NCBI RefSeq assembly: GCF_043290135.1 | Contig: NC_134707.1 | Coordinates: 84,276,447-84,340,446, forward strand | Direction of reading: 5' to 3' | DNA from: Rhipicephalus microplus | Lineage: Eukaryota; Arthropoda; Arachnida; Ixodida; Ixodidae | Length of the DNA: 64,000 nucleotides | In this document: positions 32,085 to 41,303 of the stretch, piece after piece | How the letters are laid out: each line of letters starts with the position of its first letter | How positions within the stretch are numbered: position 1 is the first letter of the stretch | Position numbers and translations under genes: made by a program | Notes under the pieces: model-generated | Database searches by the model: none | Told to the model about the DNA's origin: nothing | Seen by the model: only the letters and a program-made list of their open reading frames with translations

Positions 32085-33020
32085 TGTGGGGAAACTGTGG
32101 GCGCAGGTTAGCCAGATGAGGACAGAGGACGTTCGATGACAACGAGAGACTTTTATATACACGAAGACGGACAAGGGGATACACACAACATAAACTCACA
32201 CATATATACACGAGTTCACGGTCCTGCGCGGAAGGGAGTTAACGTTCTTGTTCGTTCACTCACGTTCTACTCTTGGGTCGTGAACGTTGCGCTTGACGTT
32301 GAGCTCTCTGGCAGTCAGGAGTCGGTGTGCCTTGTGCTTGCGGAGTTCGTACCGAGGCGGGGCTCGGTCTAGAAGATAACCGCCAGGGGCATCCCAGTAC
32401 GGTGGTCAACGCCTGGGCTTGCCTGTACACAACCGAGAACAGCGTACCGCCCGTCTGCCGCGAACAGACCTGGGACAGCGTCTCGCTCCGAGACCAGAAC
32501 AGCAGCTGGCCGTGACGAACGCCGCTTCAGACCAACGTGGGTGGCGAGGTGGGGCGATGCCCAGTCCAGGACGCACCCGAGGACTTCAACGCCGGGACGA
32601 GGCCCGGGCACGGAGGGTCAGAACGAGCAGCCGGGGCGTGGCCCGAACTTGTCCTTGCGCTCTGCTCTCTGGGGTGAGGTGGGGCGATGCCCAGTCCAGG
32701 AGGCACCCGAGGACTTCAACGCCGGGACGAGGCCCGGACACGGAGGGTCAGAACGAGCAGCCGGGGCGTGGCCCGAACTTGTCCTTGCTCTCTGGGGTTA
32801 GCCGAGCTGTCCCCGTGGCTCGGGAGCTTTTCACGAGGCACGCGCACGAGCACGCCCATAGGTGAGCTTCATCATTTCACCGCTATCACCATCATGGTAA
32901 CTCCACGCACCTGGAATACTAAATTGGTCCCGCTCACCGATCACAAATAAATCGACCCCGAACACCGATCTTCTACGTCAGAGCACGACGCACACTCTCC
33001 GGGGCAATGTTTTCACCACA
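32085..33020 (-). repeat. 5' LTR (936 bp)
   Basis: The upstream LTR in element orientation. Near-identical to 29,475-30,409 (see differences there), which suggests a recent insertion. Confidence 0.9.
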
Positions 33021-33025
33021 ATGTC

Positions 33026-34450
33026 CATCCCATATCACCTTGTACTCCCTGATTTGGTGTATTCCCGTGAGCTCCTAAAGCAAGCCTACCTATTCCACGT
33101 TGCTTAATTTCTAATCTTGCTTGAACTTCTGATCTCATGCACAAGACCGCATTGCCGAACGTCAGCCCAGGAACCATGACCCCTTTCCATATTCCTCTCA
33201 CAACATCATACCTATTGTAATTCCACAGTGCCCTATTTTTCATGACTGCTGCATTCCTGTTACCTTTAGTCGTCACGTATATTTCGTGTTCCCTCAGATA
33301 CTCGGTCCCATTGCTTATCCATACGCCCAGATATTTGTATTTATCTGTTATCTCTAGCGCGACCTCCTGTATTCTAAGCGCACTACCTTCGTTGTCATTG
33401 AGAATCATGACTGCTGATTTTTCCTTACTGAATCTAAAATCTAACCTATCTCCCTCATTACCGCATATGTCCATCAATCTCTGCAAATCTTCCTTGTTGT
33501 TGGCCATTAGCACTATATCATCTGCGTACAAAAATGCTGGTAGTGCCTGATCAATAAGTTTTCCTTGTTTGACTAAAGAGAGGTTGAAGCCCAGTCCACT
33601 TCGCTCTAATTTTGCCTCTAATCCTTGTAGGTACATCATGAATAATAAGGGTGACAGGGGGCACCCCTGCCTAAGCCCCCGTTTTACCTCTGAAGGCTTG
33701 GATACCTGTTTTTCCCACTTTATAACTACCTTGTTACCTTTATAGATACCCTTTAAAAGATTAGTGACTACATGTTCCACGCCTAGTGTGTCCAGTATTC
33801 CCCACAATTCCTCTTGAACCACGCTATCGTATGCTCCCTTGATATCCAAAAATGCTAGCCACAGGGGCCTGTGTTCCTTTTCTGCTATTTCGATGCACTG
33901 CGTCAGTGAGAACAGATTGTCTTCAACCTCCTGTGTTTCCGAAACCCATTCTGCAGTTCCCCCAGCACCCCCTCATCCTCTATCCACGCCTGCAGTCTTT
34001 CCTTTATAATCTGCATTGCCAGCCTGTAGACCACTGATGTCAGTGTTATAGGACGGTAGTTGTTTATGTCAGCTTTGTCCCTCTTTTCTTTATAGATCAT
34101 GCTCATCCTGCTAAGTTTCCATCCATCGGGAACTTCACCATCGATTATTATTGTGCTCACTGCCTCTCTCAAAGCCTGCTTAGACTTCGGACCTAATGTC
34201 TTTATCAGCCTAATTGGAATGCCATCTGGGCCTGTTGATGTACTACTAGGAACCCTTTTCTCAGCCCTTTCCCACTCTTGTTGTGAAAATGGAGCCATTG
34301 CACCACTTGATTCGTCCTCGTCTATTGTGGTGCATAAAGTACTTCTTTGTTGAAATTTTTCTGTCACTTTTGTTCTTATATATTCAATAGCTTCGTCCCC
34401 TTCTAGCCTAGCACCTTGGGCGGTAGTTATAAATCTCTGCTCTAGGCTCG
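33026..34450 (-). pseudogene. LINE reverse transcriptase domain
   Basis: Minus-strand frames read, in order: STSTGPDGIPIRLIKTL, INNYRPITLTSVVYRL, LQNGFRKHR (frame break near 33,870-33,905), MDIKGAYDSVVQEELW, GLRQGCPLSPLLFMMYLQGL, FLYADDIVLMANN and YKYLGVWIS. These are the successive motifs of LINE reverse transcriptases, with the catalytic YADD pair near 33,520. The product would copy its own RNA at nicked target DNA. The frame break and the LTR insertion inactivate it. Confidence 0.85.
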
Positions 34451-34468
34451 TTTAATTTTTTAGGGAGT

Positions 34469-34660
34469 TTAGATGGTTCCAAAATTTCGCAGCTGCCTTT
34501 CTATCTTTTTATGTACTTCTGCCAGCCACTGAGCTCCCTTCCTTCTAATCTTTTCATTGATCAGAAGGGATGCATCCCTTCTACAGCTTAGAAAGGTTAC
34601 CCATTTTCTTTCAACATCTGTCGGTTCACCCCGCTGCTTAGCATGTACATACAGGAGACG
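34469..34660 (-). pseudogene. LINE ORF2 segment upstream of the RT
   Basis: The frame reads TDVERKWVTFLSCRRDASLLINEKI and AEVHKKIERQLRNFGTI. It is continuous with the LINE and is its most 5' preserved part before the truncation point near 34,660. Confidence 0.5.
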
Positions 34661-34705
34661 GTACCGCCATCTAGTGAACACTGCAAGAACTAAACTAGAG
34701 GTGGC
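34661..34705. repeat. LINE target-site duplication, right copy (45 bp)
   Basis: See 28,612-28,656. It lies immediately outside the truncated 5' end of the LINE and continues into the outer repeat (TACATACAGGCTACAGG). Confidence 0.7.
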
Positions 34706-34759
34706 TACATACAGGCTACAGGGGACGCACAGCCCACGCCCTAAGGTGCTTCGCCCCTA

Positions 34760-35989
34760 AAACAGGGCCGTTGCGTTCGGAGCCAGTTTGTGAGTGAGCG
34801 GAGTATACTTTAGCGCATAGCGATTTTCAAATCTTTCTTTCAATATAATGTAGGCACGCACAGCGCTCCTGCATAAGTACTGGAGGACAGGACATACTAT
34901 ATGCTACCATCAATTGGGAAGCATATAGGTGTTCTATGATACCATGTCGCCCCCAGTGACGTACGAAGGGACATCACATGGTACCGACTGTGCGAAGTGT
35001 TCGAACACTCCAGTGATTCAGATTGTTCAGCCTCAGCTTTTCTTGCTTTTCAAGAGCTGGTTGGGTTTGTGTTAGCTACAAAACAAGTTTAATTGCTCGC
35101 TAAAGAAGATTTTTAGCGAGCCACGGAGCATGTGGCGCCACGGACGAGCAACATGAAGAGGTTCTCTGGTATAAGGTGAGTAGCTGTGTAAATCATCTAG
35201 ACTTCTGAAAATGAAACATTCACTCGTTTCGGGTGCATCTGTCTTCACTGAAGTCAGCGAAATGGCGTGAACCTGTCTCTTACTTTGCGTGCAAAGTGCG
35301 TGGCCGAGAGATAAACGTTTTATTTCGCATGGATTGCATGCCACGCGCGTTTGAAGGCAACACCTCAACCAGTTTTCAGAGCGGTATCAAGTATAGCCGA
35401 AAGGGAACGATAATAAACAGTGCTCGTTAAGCTCTCACTACCTTTCATAAGGGCATCGAATTATTGTACCAGTAGCTCAGCACAACACGGTTGCTTACAG
35501 AAGCAGTGACCTTCAAGTATGCATCACAAAAGAAAAAAAAACAGCATTCGGACCGAATAATTCTCTCCTCCATTGTGCTGCAGACTGCTGTATAAAGCCT
35601 GCCAACCAAGCGTGAACAAATTTCACCAATGTCTTCGCGCACATTACAGCAAAGTTCCACGTCGTACTCGCCGAACATTTTATTCTCAACGCAGTACATG
35701 AAATTGTTTCCCTAAAGTGCTCATCGCACACGCGACAATAAAGCAGCGTTACTTCTCGCAACAACGGCTTTATTGTTCATGCACCCTGCTGCTTTTAGGT
35801 ATCGGGGTAGCAGGGAAAGTCACGCCACAGTGTGAAGTACTGACCACATCACGAGTTCCTTTAATCATACAAGGGCTTTACAGTGGAGTTGCTGTGATTC
35901 CAGGCTTTGGGAATTAGTCTTTCCAGCCTTAGAGTAAACAAAGATCATTAGATCATATGCGCCCAATTCACGAAATATACGGTCATTCT
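34760..35989. other. Non-coding, nothing recognised beyond the end of the old repeat
   Basis: The first 40 bases belong to the older repeat interrupted at 28,140. The remainder has short frames on both strands (35,072-35,368, 35,445-35,764) without motifs. No RNA gene. Confidence 0.45.
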
Positions 35990-36408
35990 AACTCGAACAT
36001 TTTGCGGGTGCACGAATGCTAAAAAAAATGGCCGCTGGATGAGGTCAACACTATAGTATGATAGCTGAGTTGTTTCGCCGGTTTTAGTTTTATCAGTCAT
36101 GTATGTCACTACACCGACGTTTTCGAAGGGCTCGTTCCCATTAGGCTTGCTCGAGTATGCCCCGCACTGCGGTATTGAGCTGTACACAAACCACATGACT
36201 GGAAATTTTGCTGTTTCGGTGTTAAGAGCAAGTGCGCTGCACTGACATTGGCATAAATAGGTGAGTCACGTCATGTCGATTACTGCGTCACAGCAACAGC
36301 AGCACCAGCCTTTCAGGTGTTCGGCCTCGAGGCCAACGAGCAAACATTTCTAGCCAACCAGAACCTGTTCCGCCAATGAGAGCAGGGCTTATTGGCTGGC
36401 GCTGCCCG

Positions 36409-36471
36409 TGACGTCACTGCCTGAGTGATAGCACTGATAGGAGAAAGGGGACAAGAGCTCGGTCTTCAGTC
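36409..36471 (+). promoter_or_regulatory. CRE plus initiator promoter block, copy D
   Basis: TGACGTCA at 36409-36416 and TCAGTC at 36466-36471, with an upstream ATTGG at about 36,391. Spacing is about 17 bases longer than in the other copies because of a short duplication (GATAGCACTGATAG). Confidence 0.55.
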
Positions 36472-36557
36472 GGCTGCTGGAATCAGCGTTGAACGCACGT
36501 GCGCTACGTTGGGAGAAAAAAAAAGTATTGCTTCCCGTAAGTACACCGCTTTATCGT

Positions 36558-37019
36558 CATCCCCGTCAACCGTGCCCCGACTATTGACGATCTTATTTCG
36601 CAGGCTCAAATGAAGAGTCATAACACCTCGAGTTTGCTTCGCTACGTCTTGCTCGCGGAGAGTCTGAAGATATGGGTCCCGTGTGACGATTCCTCAAGCG
36701 ACGATTCATCGAGCGATGACTCGTCCAGTGAAGATTCATGGAGCGATGACTCGTCGACTGACGATGCTGCGGGTTCGACACCTGCTGTTTCTGGCGCTGG
36801 AGTCGAGGTAAGTAATGCAGAGGCGTCCACTGGATCTGATACCGTCTGTAGGGTTTTACCGTCTATTTCAGATGACGACGCCGGACCGCCGTGCAAGCGT
36901 CGAAGACTGGACAACTTCCCTGGCGAGGTGACACGAACGATTTGAATACCCTGGAGCCCAGATCAGGACCGAGCGGCTTTGAGGACAACTCCTCGAAAGA
37001 AGACGCCGGTGACGTCTAG
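36558..37019 (+). pseudogene. Acidic nuclear-type protein, copy D (start lost, 7-bp deletion)
   Basis: The conserved ATG is ATC (36558-36560). The frame is otherwise open from residue 2 through the longest form of the Ser/Asp repeat and the PPCKRRRLDNFPGE cluster. A deletion of about 7 bases (GTGGCGA missing near 36,927) then shifts frame to a stop at 36,945. The homologous terminal TAG is at 37,017-37,019. GTAAGT (36,808) and TTTCAG (ending 36,871) bracket 64 bases. AATAAA is intact at 37,170-37,175, unlike in later array copies. Confidence 0.7.
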
Positions 37020-37695
37020 CCAGTACGCGGGGCGCCCTTAGCCATTTGGTTGGACGTTGACTGGGAGGTATTTGAAAACCCACCTAAGATCCAGACCTTT
37101 TTTTTTACGAAGTTTAGTGTTCTTTTGTTGCATGTCTTTGCATGATGCGCCTTTTGATTTGTGTTTGTAAATAAAATGTATTTCTTGTGGCGCCAAATGT
37201 TTTAAATAAACGAGTAGGCCTATTGTCCACCGAGAATAAACCAATGCAGACGACATTATATAGGTACGATATTACTCTCAAGAAACACTTCAGAGAACAC
37301 AGACTTGCGAACTGCTAGATGGAGGCGTGAAAAGCATCATTTATGACATCAGAAATACACTTAAGACTAAAAAAGGTCAGGACCTGAGCTATTGAGATCA
37401 AGTCCCGACCACAAAAAAAAACAGATTCAGAACTATAGAGGCGCCCTCCGCCTTTGTTCATCTGGAAGAGGGGGGGGGGAGATGGGCGCATTCGACTCGA
37501 CTATATTTATCATCGAGTGGTCTCGCCACTGTTCCCCGAGACGCCAGTGCGCTTACGTTGGTGCTCCGTTTTACAGTGAGAGCTGTGTATAACTAGAAAT
37601 ATTCATATAGCGGTGGCGTCACGAGTGGTCTCCACTGGTTCTTTTATCAGTTAATCACTCGCAGCGTCGTATGCACGCCGTCGGCAGCGTTTTGG

Positions 37696-37740
37696 GTCAT
37701 TCCCTTAACTTCTGCGCGATAGCAGAGGTTAAGGAATGAC
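37696..37740. repeat. Conserved unit hairpin, copy D
   Basis: GTCATTCCCTTAAC-TTCTGC pairs with GCAGAGGTTAAGG-AATGAC across a six-base loop (GCGATA). The same structure recurs in the array near 48,657, 51,981, 55,934, 59,229 and 62,516. Copy A has only the right arm. Confidence 0.8.
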
Positions 37741-38630
37741 GTTACCGCGCAGGAAACATTAGTTGCGGACAGCGCCCTATAGTTTAAAGGTGCAGCATTT
37801 ACGTGCGCCGGGCGGGATGGTAGCGCCACCTATCAAAGTGTTGATAACTAAGAACAGTGAGAAGGAAATTAAGACGAGATTATCAGGCTGTGTTACCGCG
37901 CCAAGTTTTGTTACACGTTTATTTTAGTAATAATGAAAGTAAATAAATATGAACAACGTACCAAATGCGAAAAACTCCAGGTTTCTGATTTGTTTACATT
38001 GATGATGTAGTTACGCCTAAACACGTTAGAAATGGGAAGCAATCTCAAAGACTGCATTAACTGATTTGTATGCTCGGTCGTAGAAGCTTACTGAAGGCAA
38101 GCGAAGTCACCATAAACAGTCGTTTGCTGCAAAGAAAGTGAATCTTTCAACAACCACGTCACTTCAAAGGGGGCATCCCAGAGCGCCACCATGTTTGACG
38201 TTAAATAGTGCACGTACAGTAAGCGGTACGGTTAACATATACGTATCTGCGCATGCACACTTCACGCTATCACGGTACGCCCGGGGTACACTAACTGTTT
38301 GATAGACAGTTATAGTAGGCGAGCGTGTTCGAGAGCTTCTCCTGTAATCTTCCACATGGGTATGCCAAGGACAACTCGAGAAGAATGCCGGAAGTGAGAA
38401 GGTGAGACAGCTCGCATTCGGCGGGCTGATGGTGCAGTCCGGGCACAAAAACAGGCTCGGTAGGCCAAGTGCCAGCAACAACTGCGTACGGATAATCCAA
38501 GAACCTTCGAAGCAGAGCTTAATTGCCAACGCGAATGCAGGTGCTGGTGACGGGCAGATCCTGTACACTATATAAGCCACCAAGTACATTCACAAATGTT
38601 AAACGTTTGTAACGTCGTTGCGCCGTCTAC

Positions 38631-39095
38631 GTGGTGCACGGGTGTGGAAAAAAAAGGGGTTTCACCATGCTCTGCACCCGCAGAGACTACATGCCCTTTT
38701 TCAGATGCCTTAGCGTCAGATTTACTCGGCATTTTAAACACTGCATTCTTTGTGTTGTACATATGAAGAAATGGTGTGGTAAGATGTTAGCCGCTGGCTC
38801 TCGTTTTTTTCCCCTAAGCACAGCGCAAATGCATCAGATACAATCGCCACGTCTACGCGGAATTCTCCAGCCTCTGTACGTAGTGCCCAATAACACCTTG
38901 CGAGATTGCGTGCGCGAACTCTACAATAAGAAAATGCTGGGCGCTTATACGACGTCCACCGCTTCGCGACAGTTTTTGGTGGAGTGTCGTCAGCAAGGGA
39001 ATTTTTCACGGAAGATACGTTGCGCAAGTCTTTTCGCAAATGCTGCATCAGCAACGCATTGGATAGAACGCAGGTCGATGCACGGTCGGACGTAA
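38631..39095 (+). CDS. Chimeric ORF: unit segment fused to pogo transposase C-terminus (unit D)
   Basis: 154 residues. The N-terminal half contains RFTRHFKHCILC and KKWCGKMLAAGSR and is of unknown origin. At about residue 77 (junction near 38,861) it joins LQPLYVVPNNTLRDCVRELY, the C-terminal part of the pogo transposase. In copies B and C these two parts are about 1.8 kb apart, so the fusion arose by deletion. It lacks the DNA-binding and first two catalytic regions and cannot transpose. Open in units D, F-flank and G-flank; closed in the last three. Whether it is expressed is unknown; an open frame may simply be chance after recent duplication. Confidence 0.4.
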   Translation: MVHGCGKKRGFTMLCTRRDYMPFFRCLSVRFTRHFKHCILCVVHMKKWCGKMLAAGSRFFPLSTAQMHQIQSPRLRGILQPLYVVPNNTLRDCVRELYNKKMLGAYTTSTASRQFLVECRQQGNFSRKIRCASLFANAASATHWIERRSMHGRT

Positions 39096-39720
39096 CTATA
39101 AATAGGAATAGACGTCGTCGCTCTCAAGTTTGAACAAGACTCAGTGACAGCACTTTGAGGCCTTCCGGCATTTAACTAGGTGAAAGTAGTTTCAAACTAA
39201 AAAGAAACGTCATATTGCAGCTAGTTGTGCCACGTATTTATCATGGTAAGGGTGCACGGTAATATTTTGCAATTCTTCAATACATACCGTATATTTGAAA
39301 TCTAATAAGAGACGCAGATTCTTAGCGAATGCACGGACGCGCAAAAAAAAAAGTGGCGGCGAACTCAGTTTAACACCCTAGCATGATGGCTGATTTGTTT
39401 CGCCAATTTCAATTTTGTGAGGCAAATGTATCGCTGCCGTGGCGTTTTGGAAAGGCTGACTCATTATACCCTCGCTCAAGTGTGTGCGGCACTGTGGTGT
39501 CGTGCGGTAAAAAAAACGGTTAGCTAGAAAAATATCCGTTTTGGGGTTGAAAGAAAGCGTGCTACACTGACGACTGCATGAACGTGTCGCGTGTTGTCGT
39601 TTTCTGCGTCAGCGCGACCACAGCGCCAGCCATTCCAGTGGTTGCCCTCACCAAAATTCGTTTGGCCAACCAGCTCCTGTTCCGACAGCGAGAGTGGGCC
39701 TCATTGGCGGGCGCTGCTGG

Positions 39721-39773
39721 TGACGTCACTGCTTGAGTGAAAGGAGAGAGAGGCAAGAGCTCAGTCTTCAGTC
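39721..39773 (+). promoter_or_regulatory. CRE plus twin initiator promoter block, copy E
   Basis: TGACGTCA at 39721-39728, TCAGTC at 39761-39766 and 39768-39773, ATTGG plus GGCGGG just upstream (about 39,703-39,712). The ORF start is 88-100 bases downstream. Confidence 0.6.
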
Positions 39774-39860
39774 GGCTGCTGGCATCGGCGTTGAACGCAC
39801 GTGTGCTACGTTCGGAGAAAAAAAAAGTATTGCTTCCCGTAAGTACACCGCTCTATCGTC

Positions 39861-40298
39861 ATGCCCGTCAACCGTGCCCCGACTATTCACGATCTTATTT
39901 CGCAGGCTCAAGGGAAGATGCAGAACACCTCGAGGCTGCTTCGCTACGTCTTGCTCACGGAGAGTCTGAAGATATGCGTCCCGTGTGACGATTCCTCAAG
40001 CGACGATTCATCGAGCGATGACTCGTCGACTGACGATGGTGCGGGTTCGGCACCTGCTGTTTCTGGCGCTGGAGTCGAGGTAGGTAATGCAGAGGCGTCT
40101 ACTGGATCTGATACCGTCTGTAGGGTTTTAGCGTTTGTTTCAGATGACGACGCCGGACCGCCGTGCAAGCGTCACAGACTGGACAACTTCCCTGGCGAGT
40201 GGCGAGGTAACACGGACGATTTGAATACCCTGGAGCCCAGACCAGGACCGAGCGGCTTTCAGGACAACTCCTCGAAAGAAGACGACGGTGACGTCTAG
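39861..40298 (+). CDS. Acidic nuclear-type protein, copy E
   Basis: Open frame of 145 residues with the shared plan: MPVNRAPTIHDLISQAQGK, LLRYVLLTESLKI, a shortened acidic repeat (SSSDDSSSDDSSTDDG), a linker, DDDAGPPCKRHRLDNFPGEW, EPRPGPSG and the tail SSKEDDGDV. Ten residues shorter than copies A and F because the SSEDSWSDD part of the repeat is missing. The repeat is rich in S-D/E contexts suited to casein kinase 2. The basic cluster KRHRLD suggests nuclear import. The normal promoter block lies upstream. The proximal AATAAA has become AATAAC (about 40,453); a second AATAAA near 40,516 remains. Function unknown. Confidence 0.6.
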   Translation: MPVNRAPTIHDLISQAQGKMQNTSRLLRYVLLTESLKICVPCDDSSSDDSSSDDSSTDDGAGSAPAVSGAGVEVGNAEASTGSDTVCRVLAFVSDDDAGPPCKRHRLDNFPGEWRGNTDDLNTLEPRPGPSGFQDNSSKEDDGDV

Positions 40299-41268
40299 CC
40301 AGTACGCGGGGCGTCCTTAGCCAATTGGTTGGACATTGACTGCGAGGTATTTGAAAAGCCACTTAAGATCCAGACCTTTCTTTTCTTTACGAAGTTTAGT
40401 GTTCTTTTGTTGCATGTCTTTGCATGACGCGTCTTTTGATCTGTGTTTGTAAATAACATGTATTTTTTGTGGCGAGAAATGTTTTAATTAAAGGATTAGG
40501 CCTATTGTACATCGAGAATAAAGCAATACAGACGACATTATATAGGTACGACATTATCCTCAATAAACACTTCAAAGAACACAGACTTGCGAACTGCAAG
40601 ATGGAGGCGTAAAGAGCATCATTTATGACATCAGATATACACTTAACACCAAAAATAAAAGATGTCAGGACCTGAGCTATTGAGATGAAGCCCCGACCAC
40701 AAAAAAAAAACAGATTCAGAACTATAGAGGCACCCTCCGCCTTTGTTGATCTGGGGGGTGAGGGAGGACAACTCCTCGGAAGAAGACGACGGTGGCTTCT
40801 AGCCAGTACGCGGGGCACCCTTAGCCATTTGATTGGACGTTGAAAGGAGGTATTTGAAAAGCCACTTAAGATCCAGACCTTTCTTTTCTTTACAAAATTT
40901 AGTGTTCTTTTGTTGCATGTCTTTGCATGATGCGTCTTTTGATCTGTGTTTGTTAATAACATGTATTTTTTGTGGCGCGAAATGTTTTAATTAAACCATT
41001 AGGCCTATTGTAGATCGAGAATAAAGCAATACAGACGACATTATGAAGGTACGACATTATCCTCAATAAACACTTCAAAGAACACAGACTTGCGAACTGC
41101 TAGATGGAGGCGTAAAGAGCATCATTTATGACATCAGATATACACTTAATGCAGAAAATTTAAAAAAAGAGGTCAGGACCTGAGCTATTGACATGAAGTC
41201 CAGACCACAAAAAAACAGATTCAGAACTACAGAGGCGCCCTCCGCCTTTGTTCATCTGGAAGGGGGGG
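40261..41268 (+). repeat. 504-bp tandem duplication of the unit's 3' part
   Basis: AGGACAACTCCTCG at 40,261 recurs at 40,765 (offset 504). The following sequence (tail of the ORF, stop, AATAAC, second AATAAA, A-rich tract) is repeated once, to about 41,268. The second copy has its own small changes (GGTGGCTTCTAG, ATTTGATTGG). Confidence 0.85.
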
Positions 41269-41303
41269 GGAGGGGGGCGCATTCGACTCGACTATATTTA
41301 TCG

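Larger units (their letters stand above)
29475..33020 (-). mobile_element. LTR retrotransposon, gag-only, non-autonomous, minus orientation
   Basis: 3,546 bp bounded by 935- and 936-bp LTRs that start TG and end CA, flanked by a perfect 5-bp duplication ATGTC (29470-29474 and 33021-33025). It lies inside the LINE ORF. Joining the LINE sequence across it restores GDMGW-TSFEG without a shift. A purine tract (GGGGGGAAGA, reverse complement of 30,410-30,419) precedes the 3' LTR, and TGGCGAGCC a few bases after the 5' LTR is the likely primer-binding site; both fix the orientation as minus. The internal region is only 1,675 bp with a gag-like frame and no pol, so it depends on enzymes from another element. 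The superfamily cannot be assigned. Confidence 0.88.
28657..34660 (-). mobile_element. LINE retrotransposon (I/Ingi/Vingi-like), 5'-truncated, split by an LTR element
   Basis: Minus orientation. The 3' end at 28,657-28,680 has a (CCAT)n-type tail, preceded in transcript sense by an untranslated A/G-T/C-rich stretch. A 45-bp target duplication flanks it (28,612-28,656 and 34,661-34,705). It is interrupted at 29,475-33,020. LINE length excluding the LTR insert is about 2.46 kb, lacking the endonuclease, so it was truncated at the 5' end on insertion. Confidence 0.75.
28141..34759. mobile_element. Outer GGGCGAAGC-terminus repeat containing nested LINE and LTR element
   Basis: The left edge GATGATGAATGGGCGAAGCTCC and the right edge AGGTGCTTCGCCCCTAAAA carry the inverted motif (G)GGGCGAAGC, as in 16,231-16,956. 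Edges are supported by the interrupted older repeat on both sides. Without the LINE, the outer element would be about 620 bp: 28,141-28,656 plus 34,706-34,759, joined across a 45-bp duplicated segment. Non-coding. Confidence 0.6.

Noticed and set aside
35072..35764. Frames between the nested insertion and the array considered as a host exon
   Set aside because: No recognisable protein similarity, several equal-length overlapping frames, no convincing splice sites joined in frame.
36642..36914. Antisense Ser/Glu-rich frames opposite the acidic ORF in all copies
   Set aside because: The low-complexity Ser/Asp repeat is open in the reverse direction by composition. No initiator or polyA context on that strand.
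38734..39054. Antisense 106-residue frame (MLMQHLRKDLR-type) repeated in each unit
   Set aside because: Antisense shadow of the pogo 3' fragment. Its conservation simply follows unit identity, and it has no promoter or motif.
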